NCBI RefSeq assembly: GCF_036785885.1
Contig: NC_092312.1
Span: 26,058,001 to 26,122,000, forward strand
Length of the DNA: 64,000 bases
Reading direction: 5' to 3'
Source: Coffea arabica
Taxonomy: Eukaryota; Streptophyta; Magnoliopsida; Gentianales; Rubiaceae
Part shown: piece after piece, positions 11,827 through 23,169 of the stretch
Position numbering within the stretch: position 1 is the stretch's first letter
How the letters are laid out: each line of letters opens with the position of its first letter
Notes under the pieces: model-generated
Databases searched by the model: none
Told to the model about the DNA's origin: nothing
What the model saw: the letters and a program-made list of their open reading frames with translations, nothing else
Made by a program: the position numbers and the translations under genes

Positions 11827-13208
11827 ATGGGCTCTTCAACCCAAGGTTTTAACCCACAACGCACACCTGTTCTTTTTATAGCACCCCCAATCGCTAAACG
11901 CCAAAACTATGCTCCTGGAACTAGCTCCCGTGGTGGAGCAAGAGGTCGTGGGGGACGTGGTGGTAAACCCAACTCCTATCCCTCTCCCCCACTTATTCCG
12001 TCTTTGGAACTTTCTGCTTTTCCCCCACTTACTTCCTCACAGCAACAAACAAGCTCACCAATTTGCCCACCACAAAATGTTGAGCTGACAATCGCATCTA
12101 TTGAACCAACTACTGTCTCTTTACAACAAACTTCAGTTGCAAAGCCTAGACCTTCCTGGTCTAACATACTTGCTTCAAATAACTTTCAAAGCGAGAATGC
12201 TACCCTTTCTTTCGTCCCCCCTTCGATCATAAATGGCAAACGGGTTGCTGTTTGTCCAAAACACTCTGTTCAACCAAAAATTGATTGTTGGAAGAATGCA
12301 TTGGTCGGCTTTGTTTTGGGTTCTTCCCCTTCTCATCAAATTATGCTAAAGTTTGTGCAAATGAATTAGAGAGCATCTACATTGCCCAGAGTCTACACTC
12401 TTGGAAATGGAATTTTTCTCTTTGACTTTGAGAAAGCATCGTATAAAGAATACATCTTGGAATCCGGTCCATGGTCCTATGACAGTAAACCTATTATCCT
12501 TATCCCTTGGTCACCAAGCTTGGATATTGAAAAATTGGGAGTGACTACCGTCCCAATTTGGATTCGTCTTCCTGGATTGTAATTGCAATATTGGGGTAAT
12601 GATTCCATAGGTAGGATAACCAGTTTGGTTGGGATGCCTCTTTTCACTGATAAAATGACTGCTGACAAAGCTAGATTAACATATGCAAGGGTCTGTGTTG
12701 AGATTGGAGTTGATGACGAGTTGCCTGACTTAGTTGAATTTGTCGGGGAAGACGACAAATGGGTTTCTCAGCCTATAGTGTATGAATGGAGACCCCAAAG
12801 ATGCAATCATTGCAAGGCTTTGGGTCATAGCCCCCACAATGTGCCCTCACGCCTAAAGGCCCTCCGTTACCCACCCCTGAACTTTTTTACACTGACCCAC
12901 CAAAAACCTTCAACTCTAAAGCCAACAAATCCCTGCTCACTACTTTACCTCATGGTTTAGCTCTTAAAACCTTGACACACCAAACTACAGAGCCTCGTCC
13001 CTTGAAACCACATATATCTTCTCCATCTATGCCATCGCCATCCACCACTTTACCCCAAAAAGCCTATCTCAATTCCATCGACAACAGATTTGCCTCACTT
13101 ACCTATTTGGAAAATTCAGATATCCCTTGCACTCAAGTGAATGATAGTAACTTGACTTCTCATGCACCCCAGGAAACCTTCATCGTCCTCCTTCACAGGA
13201 TGCAATAG
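11827..13208 (+). pseudogene. LINE ORF1 (DUF4283-type gag with CCHC knuckle), broken
   Basis: It starts at ATG 11827. A Gly/Arg-rich stretch (RGGARGRGGRGG) is followed by a Pro/Ser-rich linker and a DUF4283-like region (LPRVYTLGNGIFLFDFEK, then WVSQPIVYEWRP) characteristic of plant L1 ORF1. A zinc knuckle begins CNHCKALGHSPHN. In-frame stops occur near 12,367 and 12,580. A one-base frameshift near 12,840 falls inside the knuckle, so its last Cys is read only in another frame (CALTPKG). The C-terminal part continues in frame 3 to about 13,208. ORF1 proteins bind element RNA; this one is disrupted in three places. Confidence 0.85.
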
Positions 13209-13344
13209 CCTTGCAATCTCATGAACATACCTCAGTGACAAAGGTTTGTGACGAAATGTCTTCTATTGATGACTCACCAATGGATCCTCTTGTGACCAAG
13301 GTACTATTGAAAGGGGGTTTTAGCCCTGGTCCTTATTCGTCTCA

Positions 13345-16300
13345 ATGCCAATGATAGTTATAGGAGCATGGAATATCAGAGGTATGAACTCTGATGCAAA
13401 ACAATCTAAAATAAGGAACTGGATCAAGAATAACGAAGTATCTATTTTTGGACTCTTGGAAACTCGTGTAAAACAGAAAAATGCTGATAGAATTGCTAGA
13501 ACCATTGGGCCCTATCTAGTTAAACTAGACAACTATGCATGCCATCATAATGGAAGGATTTGGATTTTTTGGGATCCGTCAAAGGCATCTGTGAAAACTA
13601 TTAAGTTGTCAAGTCAATTTTTACATACTGAAATTGTTGATACACAGTCTTCTTTATCATTATTAGCTACTTTTATCTATGCTAGTAATTCTATTGATGG
13701 AAGAGAATGCCTGTGGCATGACCTAGTACAATTAAATGTGGACAGTAACTGCCCATGGATTGTTCTTGGTGACTTCAACACAGTACTAAAAATCGATGAA
13801 AAGATTGGGGGACTTACGGTAAATCCCAGGGACCGCTCATTTGGGAATTGTTTGTTTGATTGCGGCTTGGATGATCTTAAATGGAGAGGCTTGAAATATA
13901 CATGGACAAACAAGCAGGATGGCATCCACAGAATTTGTTGCAAGCTGGATCGGGTATTAGTTAATTATGCATGGAATATGAAACTAGGGGGCACAGAGGC
14001 TTTGTTTCTCAATCCTAGTATCTCTGACCACTCTTCTATGGTCATTCCTCTCTACAAGGGTGTCTCTCGCACCCCGAGACCTTTTCGCTTCTTTAATCAT
14101 CGGGTGAAACATCCTACTTTTATGGGCATAGTACAAGAGGAATGGGCTACCCCAATGTTTGGTAATCCTATGTATATCCTAACTCAAAAGCTTAAGTGCT
14201 TAAAAAATCATTTCAAATCTTGGAACCGTGAAGCCTATGGAAATATATCTGCAAGAATAAAGGATCTCAGAAATCAGCTTGCTATGGTTCAACAAGCATT
14301 TGATTTGCTACCTACGGACAGAGAGCTACAAGTCAAGGAATCAAGCAAATCTCAGGACTTATTCGAGGCACTTACTGTAGAGGAATCAGCTCTTAGACAA
14401 AGATCAAGAGACCTGTGGCTACAGCTTGGAGATTTGAACAATGGTTACTTCTATAGGTCCCTTCAATCTCGTAGAGCTCACAACAAAATTTTCAGGATCA
14501 TGGACATACTGGGGAGGATGTTAGAAGACGGGCATGACATCAAGCATGAAACTATCAGTTATTTCCAACAACTTTTTGCCTCTCAAGGCCAACCTTCATC
14601 CGCTCCCCTTGAGGTCAACCCACCTAAAGTACTTAATGATGAGCAAGTTGCTTGGCTTTCAAATGATATCTCCTCCAATGAGATCAAGAATGCTTTCTTT
14701 AGTATCAATGGTGACAAATGCCCGGGACCTGATGGCTTTACAGCTTGCTTCTTCCAACATTCATAGAGTATTATTGGCCCTGATTTTACTCGAGCTATAA
14801 ATTTTTTTTTCAGATCTAAAAAGATGTTGGGTGAAGTCAATGCTACTGCTGTAACTCTTGTGCCCAAGTCATCACAGCCAGAAACTTTTGTAGATTTTAG
14901 TCCTATATCAGTCTGCAATATGATATATAGAGTTATTTCCAAGATTATTTCCACCCGTCTACAACATGTGATCCCCTCCTTGATTAGCTCGAACCAATCT
15001 ACTTTTATTCGTGATAGGTTAATCCATGAGAATATCTTGTTGTGTCATGAGCTTGTGCATAATTATCACTTATCTACAGGCCCTCCAAGCATGGCTATCA
15101 AGGTAGACTTGAGGAAAGCTTTTGACTCTGTGAGATGGGATTTGTTGCTTCATTTGTTTCAAAAGTTAAATTTTCCTAGGGAGTTTATCCTTTGGATTAA
15201 ATCCTGTACATGTGGCACAAAATTCTCAATCAAGGTCAATGGGGAAGCAGTAGGGTATTTTGCTGGGACGAGAGGACTGCGTCAAGGAGATCCTACGTCA
15301 CCATACCTTTTTATTCTTGTCCTCTAAAACCTTTCAGATAGGCTCCATCATGGCTTTGACTCTGGTGACATTGTCCCTCACCAAATTTGCACTAACCCTT
15401 TTGTCACTCATCTTGCTTTTGCAGATGATTTGTTCATTTTTTTCTAGAGCCTCTACTTCGAATGCTGCTACCATAAATTCTATTCTCCATGAGTTTAGTA
15501 CCGACCCAGGCCTTTTTGCAAAGTTGTCCAAATCAAATATGTTTTTTGGTAACGCTACTCCTGGACTTCGTCTTGACATCTGCAGAATTTTAGGCATGTA
15601 TGAGGGGATGCTACCCATAACTTATTTGGGGACACCCCTTATTTCCAAGAAGCTAAAACCCCGGGATTGCCAGCCTCTTCTAGATGCCATCTCAAATTGG
15701 AAAGCTAAGTGCCTATCTTATGCAGGCCGACTACAGCTTATTAAATCTACTCTCATGGGAAGACTTTTCTACTGGTTCAATATTTTCAGAATCCCAGCCA
15801 CTATCAAAGATAAATTAGAGCAAATGCTATGCAAATTCCTTTGGACAGGCTCTGATGTTAGCCCTGCTCAAGCAAAAGTTAGTTGGCAAAAAGTCACAAT
15901 TCCGAAAAAGGAAGGAGGACTTGGGATACGAAAACTCACTGAATGCAATACAGCCAACCTTATGAAGCATCTACGGCGCATTGCATCATCTAAGAAGACA
16001 CTATGGGTCCTCTGGTTTAAGGGAAGATACCTCAAAAAAGACTCTATCTGGACTATGAAAACTCTTCACTCATGCTCATGGGCTACTCGTAGCATTCTTA
16101 AGACTAGGGGTGAAACCTCAAAGTTGATTACTCATCTCATCGGTAATGGTAGTTGTACTTATCTCTGGCTTGAACCATGGCACCCTCGAGATGTCATTTG
16201 GAACTCCTTCAGTTGGGCTACTCCGTTGATTACTATGGATTGCAAGTTGACAAAGTTTCAAACATTATCCACGAACAGCAATGGAGACCACCAGATATAT

Positions 16301-17452
16301 CTCTTCCAGGTTTAAGCACCTTCTGGCAGGAATTACACTCTATTCCAAGATTAAAGAACCAGCAAGACAGAATCATTTGGAGACCCTCACCGTCTGGGAA
16401 CTTCACTACCAAATCTGCTTGGAATGCTATCCAGACACGACAAGAAAAAGTTCATTGGTATAATCTGATATGGTTTAAAGGTTTAGTACCAAGATATTCT
16501 TTCATTGCTTGGCTGACATTAAGAGAAGCACTCCAAACAAAAGACTAAGTTGTGTGAATATGATGTTACAAATGATGGGACCTGTTGCTTATGTGAGTTG
16601 CATATTGAAATTGTTCACCACCTATTCTTTCACTGCTCCTATAGTAAGGTTGTGTGGAAGATTCTTCTTAGTCTTCTTGGGCTGACTTTCAATGAGACCC
16701 AAAATTGGTCACAAACTCTCAATTGGCTTTGTTTACATATCAGAGGGGTAGAGCTAAAGGGTCTCTTACGCAAGCTATCTTTTTGTTCTGCTGTCTATTT
16801 TATATGGCAAGAAAGGAACAATCGCTTGTTTCGCTAGGAAAGCAGATCACTAACAGCATTGGCCCAGACTATTATAGATCAAGTACAAAAGAAGATTGGG
16901 AGAAACTGTGAAGTTAAGGACAATCCAACCAACAGATCCTTAGCCACAAAATGGAGACTTCAAGCTGCTTTCTTTCATCCAACTATATTCTAGTGCAAAT
17001 GGGAAGCCCCCAAACCTAGAATTAAATGCTTGAATTGTGATGGTTCAGTCCGAGGAGACATAGGGGGTGAAGGCTTCATCCTTAGAGATGAGAATGGTGA
17101 CATCTTAGCAGCTGGGGCTATTGGAGTAGGCGCTGACTCAATATTAATCCATGAGTTGGAAGCCATCAAGGAAGCATTGGTGTTTGCTAAACTCAAAGGA
17201 TGGGAACGTATTGAGGTTCGCATTGATTCAAAGCTTGCTGCATTTATCTTAAATAACAAAATTGACTATCCTTGGAAGGCTATAGTTGCATATTCTGATA
17301 TAAAGGATTTAATCTCATATTTCAAGGAGCTGACTATATTTTTTGTATATCGCCAATGTAATCAAGCTGCTGACTTTATGGCTAGTTATTTCAAAAGGGT
17401 TGATAAAGTTATTTTTGAGTCAAATTTCCCCTATAATCTTCTAGAATTGTAG
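13345..17452 (+). pseudogene. LINE ORF2 (endonuclease, reverse transcriptase, RNase H), broken
   Basis: The apurinic-type endonuclease comes first: WNIRG near residue 9, the catalytic Glu in GLLETRV, LGDFN, and SDHSSM. After a TAG at about 14,764 the reverse transcriptase continues in the same strand with KVDLRKAFDSV (first catalytic Asp), RGLRQGDPTSP and FADDLFIF (Asp pair). A stop near 15,325 and frameshifts near 15,420, 16,300 and 16,550 split the rest. The zinc-finger region has HHLFFHCSYSKVVW. RNase H lies at 17,030-17,452, open and complete, with NCDGSVRG, HELEAIKEAL, RIDSKLA and YRQCNQAADFMA. The order matches plant L1 elements with an RNase H domain. It encodes no intact enzyme. Confidence 0.92.
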
Positions 17453-17650
17453 AGGAAGATAAGAGGGAAAAGTTGACGGTTATGGTGTAAATTCTTATTT
17501 TGTTATATAAAGCTCGCCAATTCTCCAAAAAAATAAAGAAAGTAGTTGATATCTTGTCCAGTGTGGGACATCATTAAAGTTATTCAAATGGATCTAATGG
17601 CGAACTAGTCCTAGCACGATTTGCAAGAAACGAGATCAGAATTGATAGAT

Positions 17651-17990
17651 TAGGTTTTTCCTTCTTTTTGTAAATGTTAATTTTTTTTCTTATTTGTAAG
17701 AGTAGTACCCCTATTTCATGCACATTTTCGAAAATAGTGTTCATTTTTCCTCTTTTCACAAAATATTAACTTAAAGTTGGCATCGTTCCCTACATAGGGG
17801 ATTTGTTAACCAAAAAGAATAGGTTTTTCCTTTTTTTTGTAAATGCTAATTTTTTTCTTATTTTATAAGTGTAGTACTACTATTTTACGCATATTTTTGG
17901 AAGTAAAGTTTATGTTTTTCTTCTTTTCACAAAATATTTACTTAGAGTTGGCACCGCTCCCCTATATACAAGATTTGCCAAAAAAAAAAA
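17651..17990. repeat. Tandem duplication of a ~170-bp unit
   Basis: Two adjacent AT-rich units start AGGTTTTTCCTTCTTTTTG and AGGTTTTTCCTTTTTTTTG and share CTTTTCACAAAATATTxACTTA and AGTTGGCA in the same order. They have diverged clearly. No coding sequence is seen. Confidence 0.75.
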
Positions 17991-18080
17991 TCTTCTTGAA
18001 ACATTTATATATATAATGAAGTTCCACTTTTATGCATCAAACACATTTAAAAGTTTATTGCGATCTAGGAATATACGGAA

Positions 18081-18119
18081 ATGTTACATCATAAAGTTCT
18101 ATAAATAGAAGACAGAAGA
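18081..18119 (+). promoter_or_regulatory. Fossil of the GH1 BG-C promoter
   Basis: Thirty-five of 39 positions match the promoter of the intact GH1 gene at 44,161-44,199; shared words are ATAAAGTTC and AAATAGAAGACAGAAGA. No GH1 exon follows before the LTR element at 18.8 kb. It is best read as the remnant of another GH1 copy whose coding part was lost or displaced. Confidence 0.5.
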
Positions 18120-18830
18120 CATCAATGCATGGGGACAGTAAATAAGGGATTTGATTTGGAATAATTATATATATATTATTAGTATATACACTATCACCAT
18201 TAGATATATGCTACATATGCAAAATTTAAATTTGAAATTCAAAATTTGTTCATGTGTTATTCATCCAACCATGATAGTTTATACACTGACCATGTATATA
18301 TAATTTATTCATTTGATTTTTATGGAGAATTAAGTCAACGTAGTATATGGGGAGAGTAAATAAGGGAAAGACAGCAATGCATGTAGAATTCAAAGTTGTT
18401 TTGGTAGGAGAGAGAAATTGGCAAAACCGCTAGGTTTAAGAGGGAAGCAGCCTGTGCGAAACTGGAACCGACAGTTGATGATCACGTTACAGAAAGGGCA
18501 AATTCAAAGGTCTTCATCAAATATATTAAAAAAAAAAAGAAAACAATTTATGAAAGTCGAAAAACTCACAAGAAATTAAGAATGAAGAAAAAATAATTTT
18601 CAGTTCCTTGAAAGTGCCTACAATAAAATTTTAAACATAAACCCAAGTAATTTGGCCTTGTTGTGGTTGAAGTGTTACAAGTACCCAGCAAACTTGAAAG
18701 TTCCAATCTTTGCACTATTGTTATGAAATTCATATATCCTGAATAAGGTATCTCACTAAATATACTTTGAGGCTTTTTAGTTTTTAATGATATTTTAACT
18801 AGTGAAATATAAAATCTTGGAGTATTTGAG
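18120..18830. other. Spacer before the non-autonomous LTR element
   Basis: AT-rich sequence with the short direct repeat AGTAAATAAGGG (about 18,138 and 18,355). The minus strand is open at 18566-18835 without recognisable similarity. I see no gene. Confidence 0.4.
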
Positions 18831-18835
18831 TACAA

Positions 18836-20256
18836 TGATAGAACGGTTATTTGGCGTATTTTGCAATGTTATTTTGTCCTAATTTTGACTATTCACGGTG
18901 TTAAGAACTGGAATTCCACTCATATTCGACATTTGTGTGAATTGTAGGTGGTTGGCATAAAAAATGATCTCGCGAGGCAAATTTTCAGAAGACCTTTGAT
19001 TTCAGAGCGTGGCCACGCCTTGGAAGGTGGACAAAACCGAAAGCCGGACTGCGGTCCACGTGAACCGCGAGGAGCACGGGATTAAAACTCCAAAAGTCCC
19101 TTTGTTTCAATCAATTGGGTCACGTTTGAGAAGCTCCTGACGGCGACTATATAAAGAATAGAAAGGGAGATTCAAGGACATCATCTACTTTAGGCTTTAA
19201 TTTTCGTTCCCTAGCCGTCAGACGGCAGAGACCTTTTTCGTTTTCGCTCTTGGTTTGGGCGCTTTTGACTCTTTTGTTTTTACTTTGGCTCTATACAATT
19301 TCCGTTGGCTTGTGCGTATACTTTTGGGGCTTCAGTACAAACATCAAAGCGGAGACAAGGAAGACTTTTTCCTTTTTCTTTCTTCGGTACTTCAGCGTTT
19401 CAAATTCTGTGATGTTTGCGCGGGTGTCTTCAATTAAACCACGCGGGATTGACACGATGAGGAGCGGCTAATTTCCTCATCTACCCAAAGGTTAACGCGA
19501 GGGCGCGGTCCATAATATCTGTAAAATCTAATCGAATCTTCATTATTTCTCCCAATTTATTGTTATTCGTGCGTTTCCTGAATTAATTGTTCTTGGGTAT
19601 TTTATTGATTGAATATCAACGGCCGGGTATTTGATTTAATTTAATAGCCTACTGCCACGTTAATTAAATAGAATCCGTAATTGTTCATTTAGTTAACACC
19701 TCGTGACAACCACCATAATTGATTTTATGATGGGGAAACGCAAGATCTAGTTTAAATAAACTCTCTTAGCGTGTTTATTGGTTAGGGTTGGGTTTTTCTA
19801 GTTTTAATGCAATTGGGTAATTAAATTCCTACGGTCGTACCTAGGGTTGTTATCTAGTTAGGGAAACAGCCAATTGTCGTACCTTGACTGTCGAAAAGGT
19901 AAGGAAGAATTAGTTGTCAGAGCTTATTGATAACTATAACCAACCTAGTGATGAATGGGTGAAATATCTTTGCATCGATGATCATTTAATTGGACCGTGC
20001 CTGAGCAGTTGATCCTTTGGGTAGAACTTTTATTAATTGCAATTTTTAGTAAATTGTGCTTTGTGAGTTAGTTTTGAATTTTGTTTGTTTTATTTTTATT
20101 TTTATTTTCCTCCCATCAAAAACTCCCCATACTCTGAACTCTAGAAGAAACGAATTATTCCCAGTCCCTGTGGATTCGACCCTACTCACCGCTATATACA
20201 GAATTTGTAATTTTCTTGAGTAGGTATTTATTATTGCACAGGTTAGGCACCTGTCA
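18836..20256 (+). repeat. 5' LTR of the non-autonomous element
   Basis: This is a 1,421-bp repeat with TG...CA ends. A TATA-like CTATATAAAG lies at about 19,148, so transcription probably starts inside the LTR. It carries the palindrome GCGTGGCCACGC at 19007-19018. It differs from the 3' LTR by scattered substitutions and a short indel near 19,388, so the insertion is not very recent. Confidence 0.92.
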
Positions 20257-20261
20257 ATTTT

Positions 20262-20279
20262 TGGCGCCGTTGCCGGGGA
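20262..20279 (+). promoter_or_regulatory. Primer binding site, tRNA-Asp type
   Basis: TGGCGCCGTTGCCGGGGA starts five bases after the 5' LTR and is complementary to the 3' end of plant tRNA-Asp (ending ...CGGCAACGGCGCCA), as far as I know that tRNA. It primes minus-strand DNA synthesis. Athila-type Ty3/gypsy elements use the same primer. Confidence 0.85.
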
Positions 20280-20354
20280 CTGGTGCCTGATTAATTTGTT
20301 TCTTTTTGAGTTCATTTTTTTTATTCTTCTCTTATTTTTTTTTGTATATATTTT

Positions 20355-21380
20355 ATGGCTGCTAACATTCCGTATTTTGGTGATAGACTGGATTTTAATT
20401 TTACAAGGGGTTATGAGACTCATGCTTTTTCTAATGATCAATGAGCTGTTGCAAATTGTGGAGCTTATTTTGCTTCGAATTTTTCACCCGACATATGTCC
20501 TGCATTTCAAGATGGTCGAAGTACTGCAATCGATACTTTTGGGGATTTTCCACCTCAATATCAAACGTGGCATGACCCTTATTCAAACGGGTATGAGCAA
20601 GGATGGTGGGATGATTCCACTTTTAATTATGAACAAAGGCCAATAGATTTTCAACAGCTAGAGTCTCAAGGACCGTCATCCATGTCAGGTATGTCTCTTG
20701 AAGAAATAGTTGAATTAATAGCTACTAACACATATCAAATTCAACAGGAGACACGTCAATTTCAACAGGAGGCACAAAGGTTGATTAAAGAGATAGAAGA
20801 TGGAAGGCGTGAATTGGCATCTACAATGAGCAAATTGATTTCTCCATTTTGTGAAGAATTGCCCTCAGTGACTATTATCGACCATGAAGAAGATGAGGGT
20901 ATAATTATCCTGACAAATGACATGGAACTGCAAGAGTCTTATGAAGAAGGATCTAAAGATGCAGTTGAAAAGAAAGTTGAAGTGCAAGACATGAGACCCC
21001 AATATCAAATTGTTCAAATGAATGAATCTAGTGAACAATCTCCAAATGTGGTGACATCTCCTCCATTCCTTAATCAATATTTTTCTAACTCTTATTTTTC
21101 AATTCCTGTTGGTGAAATTGATTTTATTATACCAGAAGATTTTAAATTTCATGACAGGAATAAGTTAAGGGTTGCGATGGCAAAATATCTCGAACCAATA
21201 AGTGCTCGTGATGGAGGAGTGACTGAAGATTTAGTGTCATCACTTGTTTGTTTGCCGCCATCTACTAATCCATGGAAGGCCGTAGCTCGTGGACTCAAGA
21301 ATTACTCTATTTACGAGGGCTATCAGGATTACATAAAAGATGAAGCACTGAAACGAGCTACACGATTTTATCCTCCGTGA
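20355..21380 (+). pseudogene. Single internal coding region of the non-autonomous element, one stop
   Basis: From ATG 20355 the frame runs 341 codons to TGA 21378-21380, interrupted once by TGA at 20442-20444. From 20682 the second part is open for 232 codons. It has a Gln/Glu-rich segment (QQETRQFQQEAQRL), an acidic middle and a C-terminal region rich in aromatic and basic residues ending in RATRFYPP. I see no zinc knuckle, no protease motif and no known domain. Position right after the primer site suggests a gag-derived or element-specific protein. The function is unknown. Confidence 0.6.
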
Positions 21381-21426
21381 ATAAACATGACGATGTCTAG
21401 CCAAAGACATTAAAGAAAGACGCTGC

Positions 21427-21439
21427 TTGGGAGGCAACC
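21427..21439 (+). promoter_or_regulatory. GGGAGGCAA box after the coding region
   Basis: TTGGGAGGCAACC lies 47 bases after the stop codon, within a longer block with AGCCAAAGAC and TTAAAGAAAG. The large gypsy element has the same block 55 bases after its integrase stop (33927-33940, minus strand). The box shares GGCAAC with the 3' end of tRNA-Asp and so can pair with GTTGCC in the primer site. Confidence 0.6.
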
Positions 21440-21808
21440 TAAGGATTCTTTTGTTTTAGTTTTCTTATATTTTCGAAATTTTTATTAAGTGTTAGTGTCA
21501 TTTAGTGGATTGATGTTTTGTGGCAGGAAGCTGGCAGTTGGACATGCCCACTCTAGTTGATCAGGCCTAAGGAATGAAGCTTTGGAATTGATGGTCAGAA
21601 GACTCTAGCTTCCAAGGCATGCCCACGCCTTCCAACCCTTCCGAAAACGAAACTTCAATCTTCTCCTTCCTGTTGGTGTTGCGTCCATCGCTGCCACTCC
21701 ACATTGTGCACGCAGCCGTCTCCCCTCCTCCGCCTTAGTGTCTCACTTTTCCTCCCCGGTAGTCAGGGAAGTTTCTTTTCTTTTCTCCTAATACTTCATT
21801 TGTTTTTT

Positions 21809-21846
21809 CTACATTGAGGACAATGTAGGTTTTAGGCGTGGGGGAG
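21809..21846 (+). promoter_or_regulatory. Internal AGGA-loop hairpin plus G-run
   Basis: CTACATTG and CAATGTAG form a perfect 8-bp stem around the loop AGGA. GTGGGGGAG follows nine bases later. The same module recurs next to the 3' LTR and twice in the large gypsy element. It may be an internal polypurine primer or an RNA structure. Confidence 0.65.
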
Positions 21847-23127
21847 TGGCTTCCATTATTTCTTTTTGCTTTGTTACTAAAAAAAAAAAAAAAAAAAAGA
21901 AAAAAAAATGAAACAAAATGGAAAAAATGAAAAAAAAAGAAAACATTGTATTAGTATGCTTGTTAATATTGGAGCATGTTGCTGTGATAAATGACACAAT
22001 CAAGATGCGTGGGTATGTGGGTAAATATACTAGTTATGCATTTCGTTTTCCCTTGGCAGTGTTGTTGAGTGTTGAATACGCTGGACTTGACCCATTTTTG
22101 AAACTTTTGGGAGCTTTTGAGTCTTATATGAGCACATTATTCTTGTTTGCTCTATTTTTGTTTAATTGAATGGGTATCACACATGGTATTGACATTCTAG
22201 AACTTGCTAGTTTATACATGTCGAGACCACATTTTTGTTGAATTGGATGCATTTGAAATGATAAGGGCATTTAGGATTTAACCCTATTTAGCTATCTAAA
22301 AAAACTAAGCCCTCATCTAATCTCCCAATAGTGAACCAATTTGGGCTTTTATCCCTCTCTTTGTTTGTTAGCCGTGCTAGCTAATCCATGACCTTTTTAG
22401 ACTCTTTTGTCCAACCTTGTGTCATTAAGCGATGTCTAAAATTCATTACTTGTGCAAGGTAAATAAATCTGTGGTGGCAAGTGTTGTCAAAAAGATGTTT
22501 TATGGTGCTGTTTCTGTACATCTGAAATCGAAAGAAAAGCCAAGAAAAAAAAAAGAAAGAAAAGAAGGAAAAAAAAAGGGGAGAAATCGGCAAAAAGCTG
22601 GTGACCAGAAGACTCTGTCTTCCAGGGCGTGCCCACGCCTTACTAGACGTCTTCTCCAAAAAAAAAAAAAAAAAAGGGAACGAGTTCCGACACTTGTACA
22701 ATGAAAACAGCAAATGAAAACGCCCTACTTGAGAAATTGCCCCGATAAAGCATTGTGGTTATGTAGTGGATATTGGACATTCTTTTGACACATTACACCC
22801 TATTTTTACCTTCTTATCCCGCCTTTTACCTAAATCTCATTACAACCCTATTAAAATCCCTTTGATTTGTGTATTTAGTTCACTTTCGAGTGGTGGAGAT
22901 GTGATAAATGTGCAAGCTTATGGTAATGCCATTCCATGATGTTGATTTGAGCGTTTCTAATATTCATACACTTTCTTGGAGGTAACGAGTATTACTGGTC
23001 ATATTCTTTTTGGACTCCTACCTATCCAGTATGTTCTAATCTTGGTGACATTGTCAGGGACCTTAGATGCTTGTGTTAGTATAGACTACTACATGACCTC
23101 TACTCTCTTGGTTGTACTTCTAAGTTT
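21847..23127. other. Non-coding 3' internal region of the non-autonomous element
   Basis: About 1.3 kb with A-rich tracts (21881-21910 and 22540-22580) and no credible gene; open frames here are low-complexity. It contains the palindrome GGCGTGCCCACGCC at 22626-22639 next to CAGAAGAC, as also found upstream at 21596-21629 and in both LTRs. Confidence 0.6.
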
Positions 23128-23130
23128 CGA

Positions 23131-23169
23131 AATGCTTGAGGACTAGCATTGTCTAGGTGTGGGGGGATT
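23131..23169 (+). promoter_or_regulatory. Polypurine tract with preceding AGGA-loop hairpin
   Basis: AATGCTTG and CTAGCATT form an 8-bp stem with one mismatch around the loop AGGA. GTGTGGGGGGATT follows and abuts the 3' LTR, where plus-strand synthesis would be primed. Confidence 0.75.

Larger units (their letters stand above)
11651..17530 (+). mobile_element. Full-length but inactivated L1-type LINE with RNase H
   Basis: The element is flanked by the 16-base direct repeat AAATAAAGAAAGTAGT (11635-11650 and 17531-17546), a typical target-primed insertion signature, and ends in a short A-rich tail. It has a 5' leader of about 175 bases, a gag-like ORF1, then ORF2 with endonuclease, reverse transcriptase, zinc-finger region and RNase H. 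Several stops and frameshifts break both frames, so it cannot move on its own. It inserted about 75 bases beyond the hAT-like copy. Confidence 0.93.

Noticed and set aside
19250..19471. 73-codon frame repeated in both LTRs
   Set aside because: The second LTR copy has a frame-preserving indel but no domain; LTRs this long often contain chance frames.
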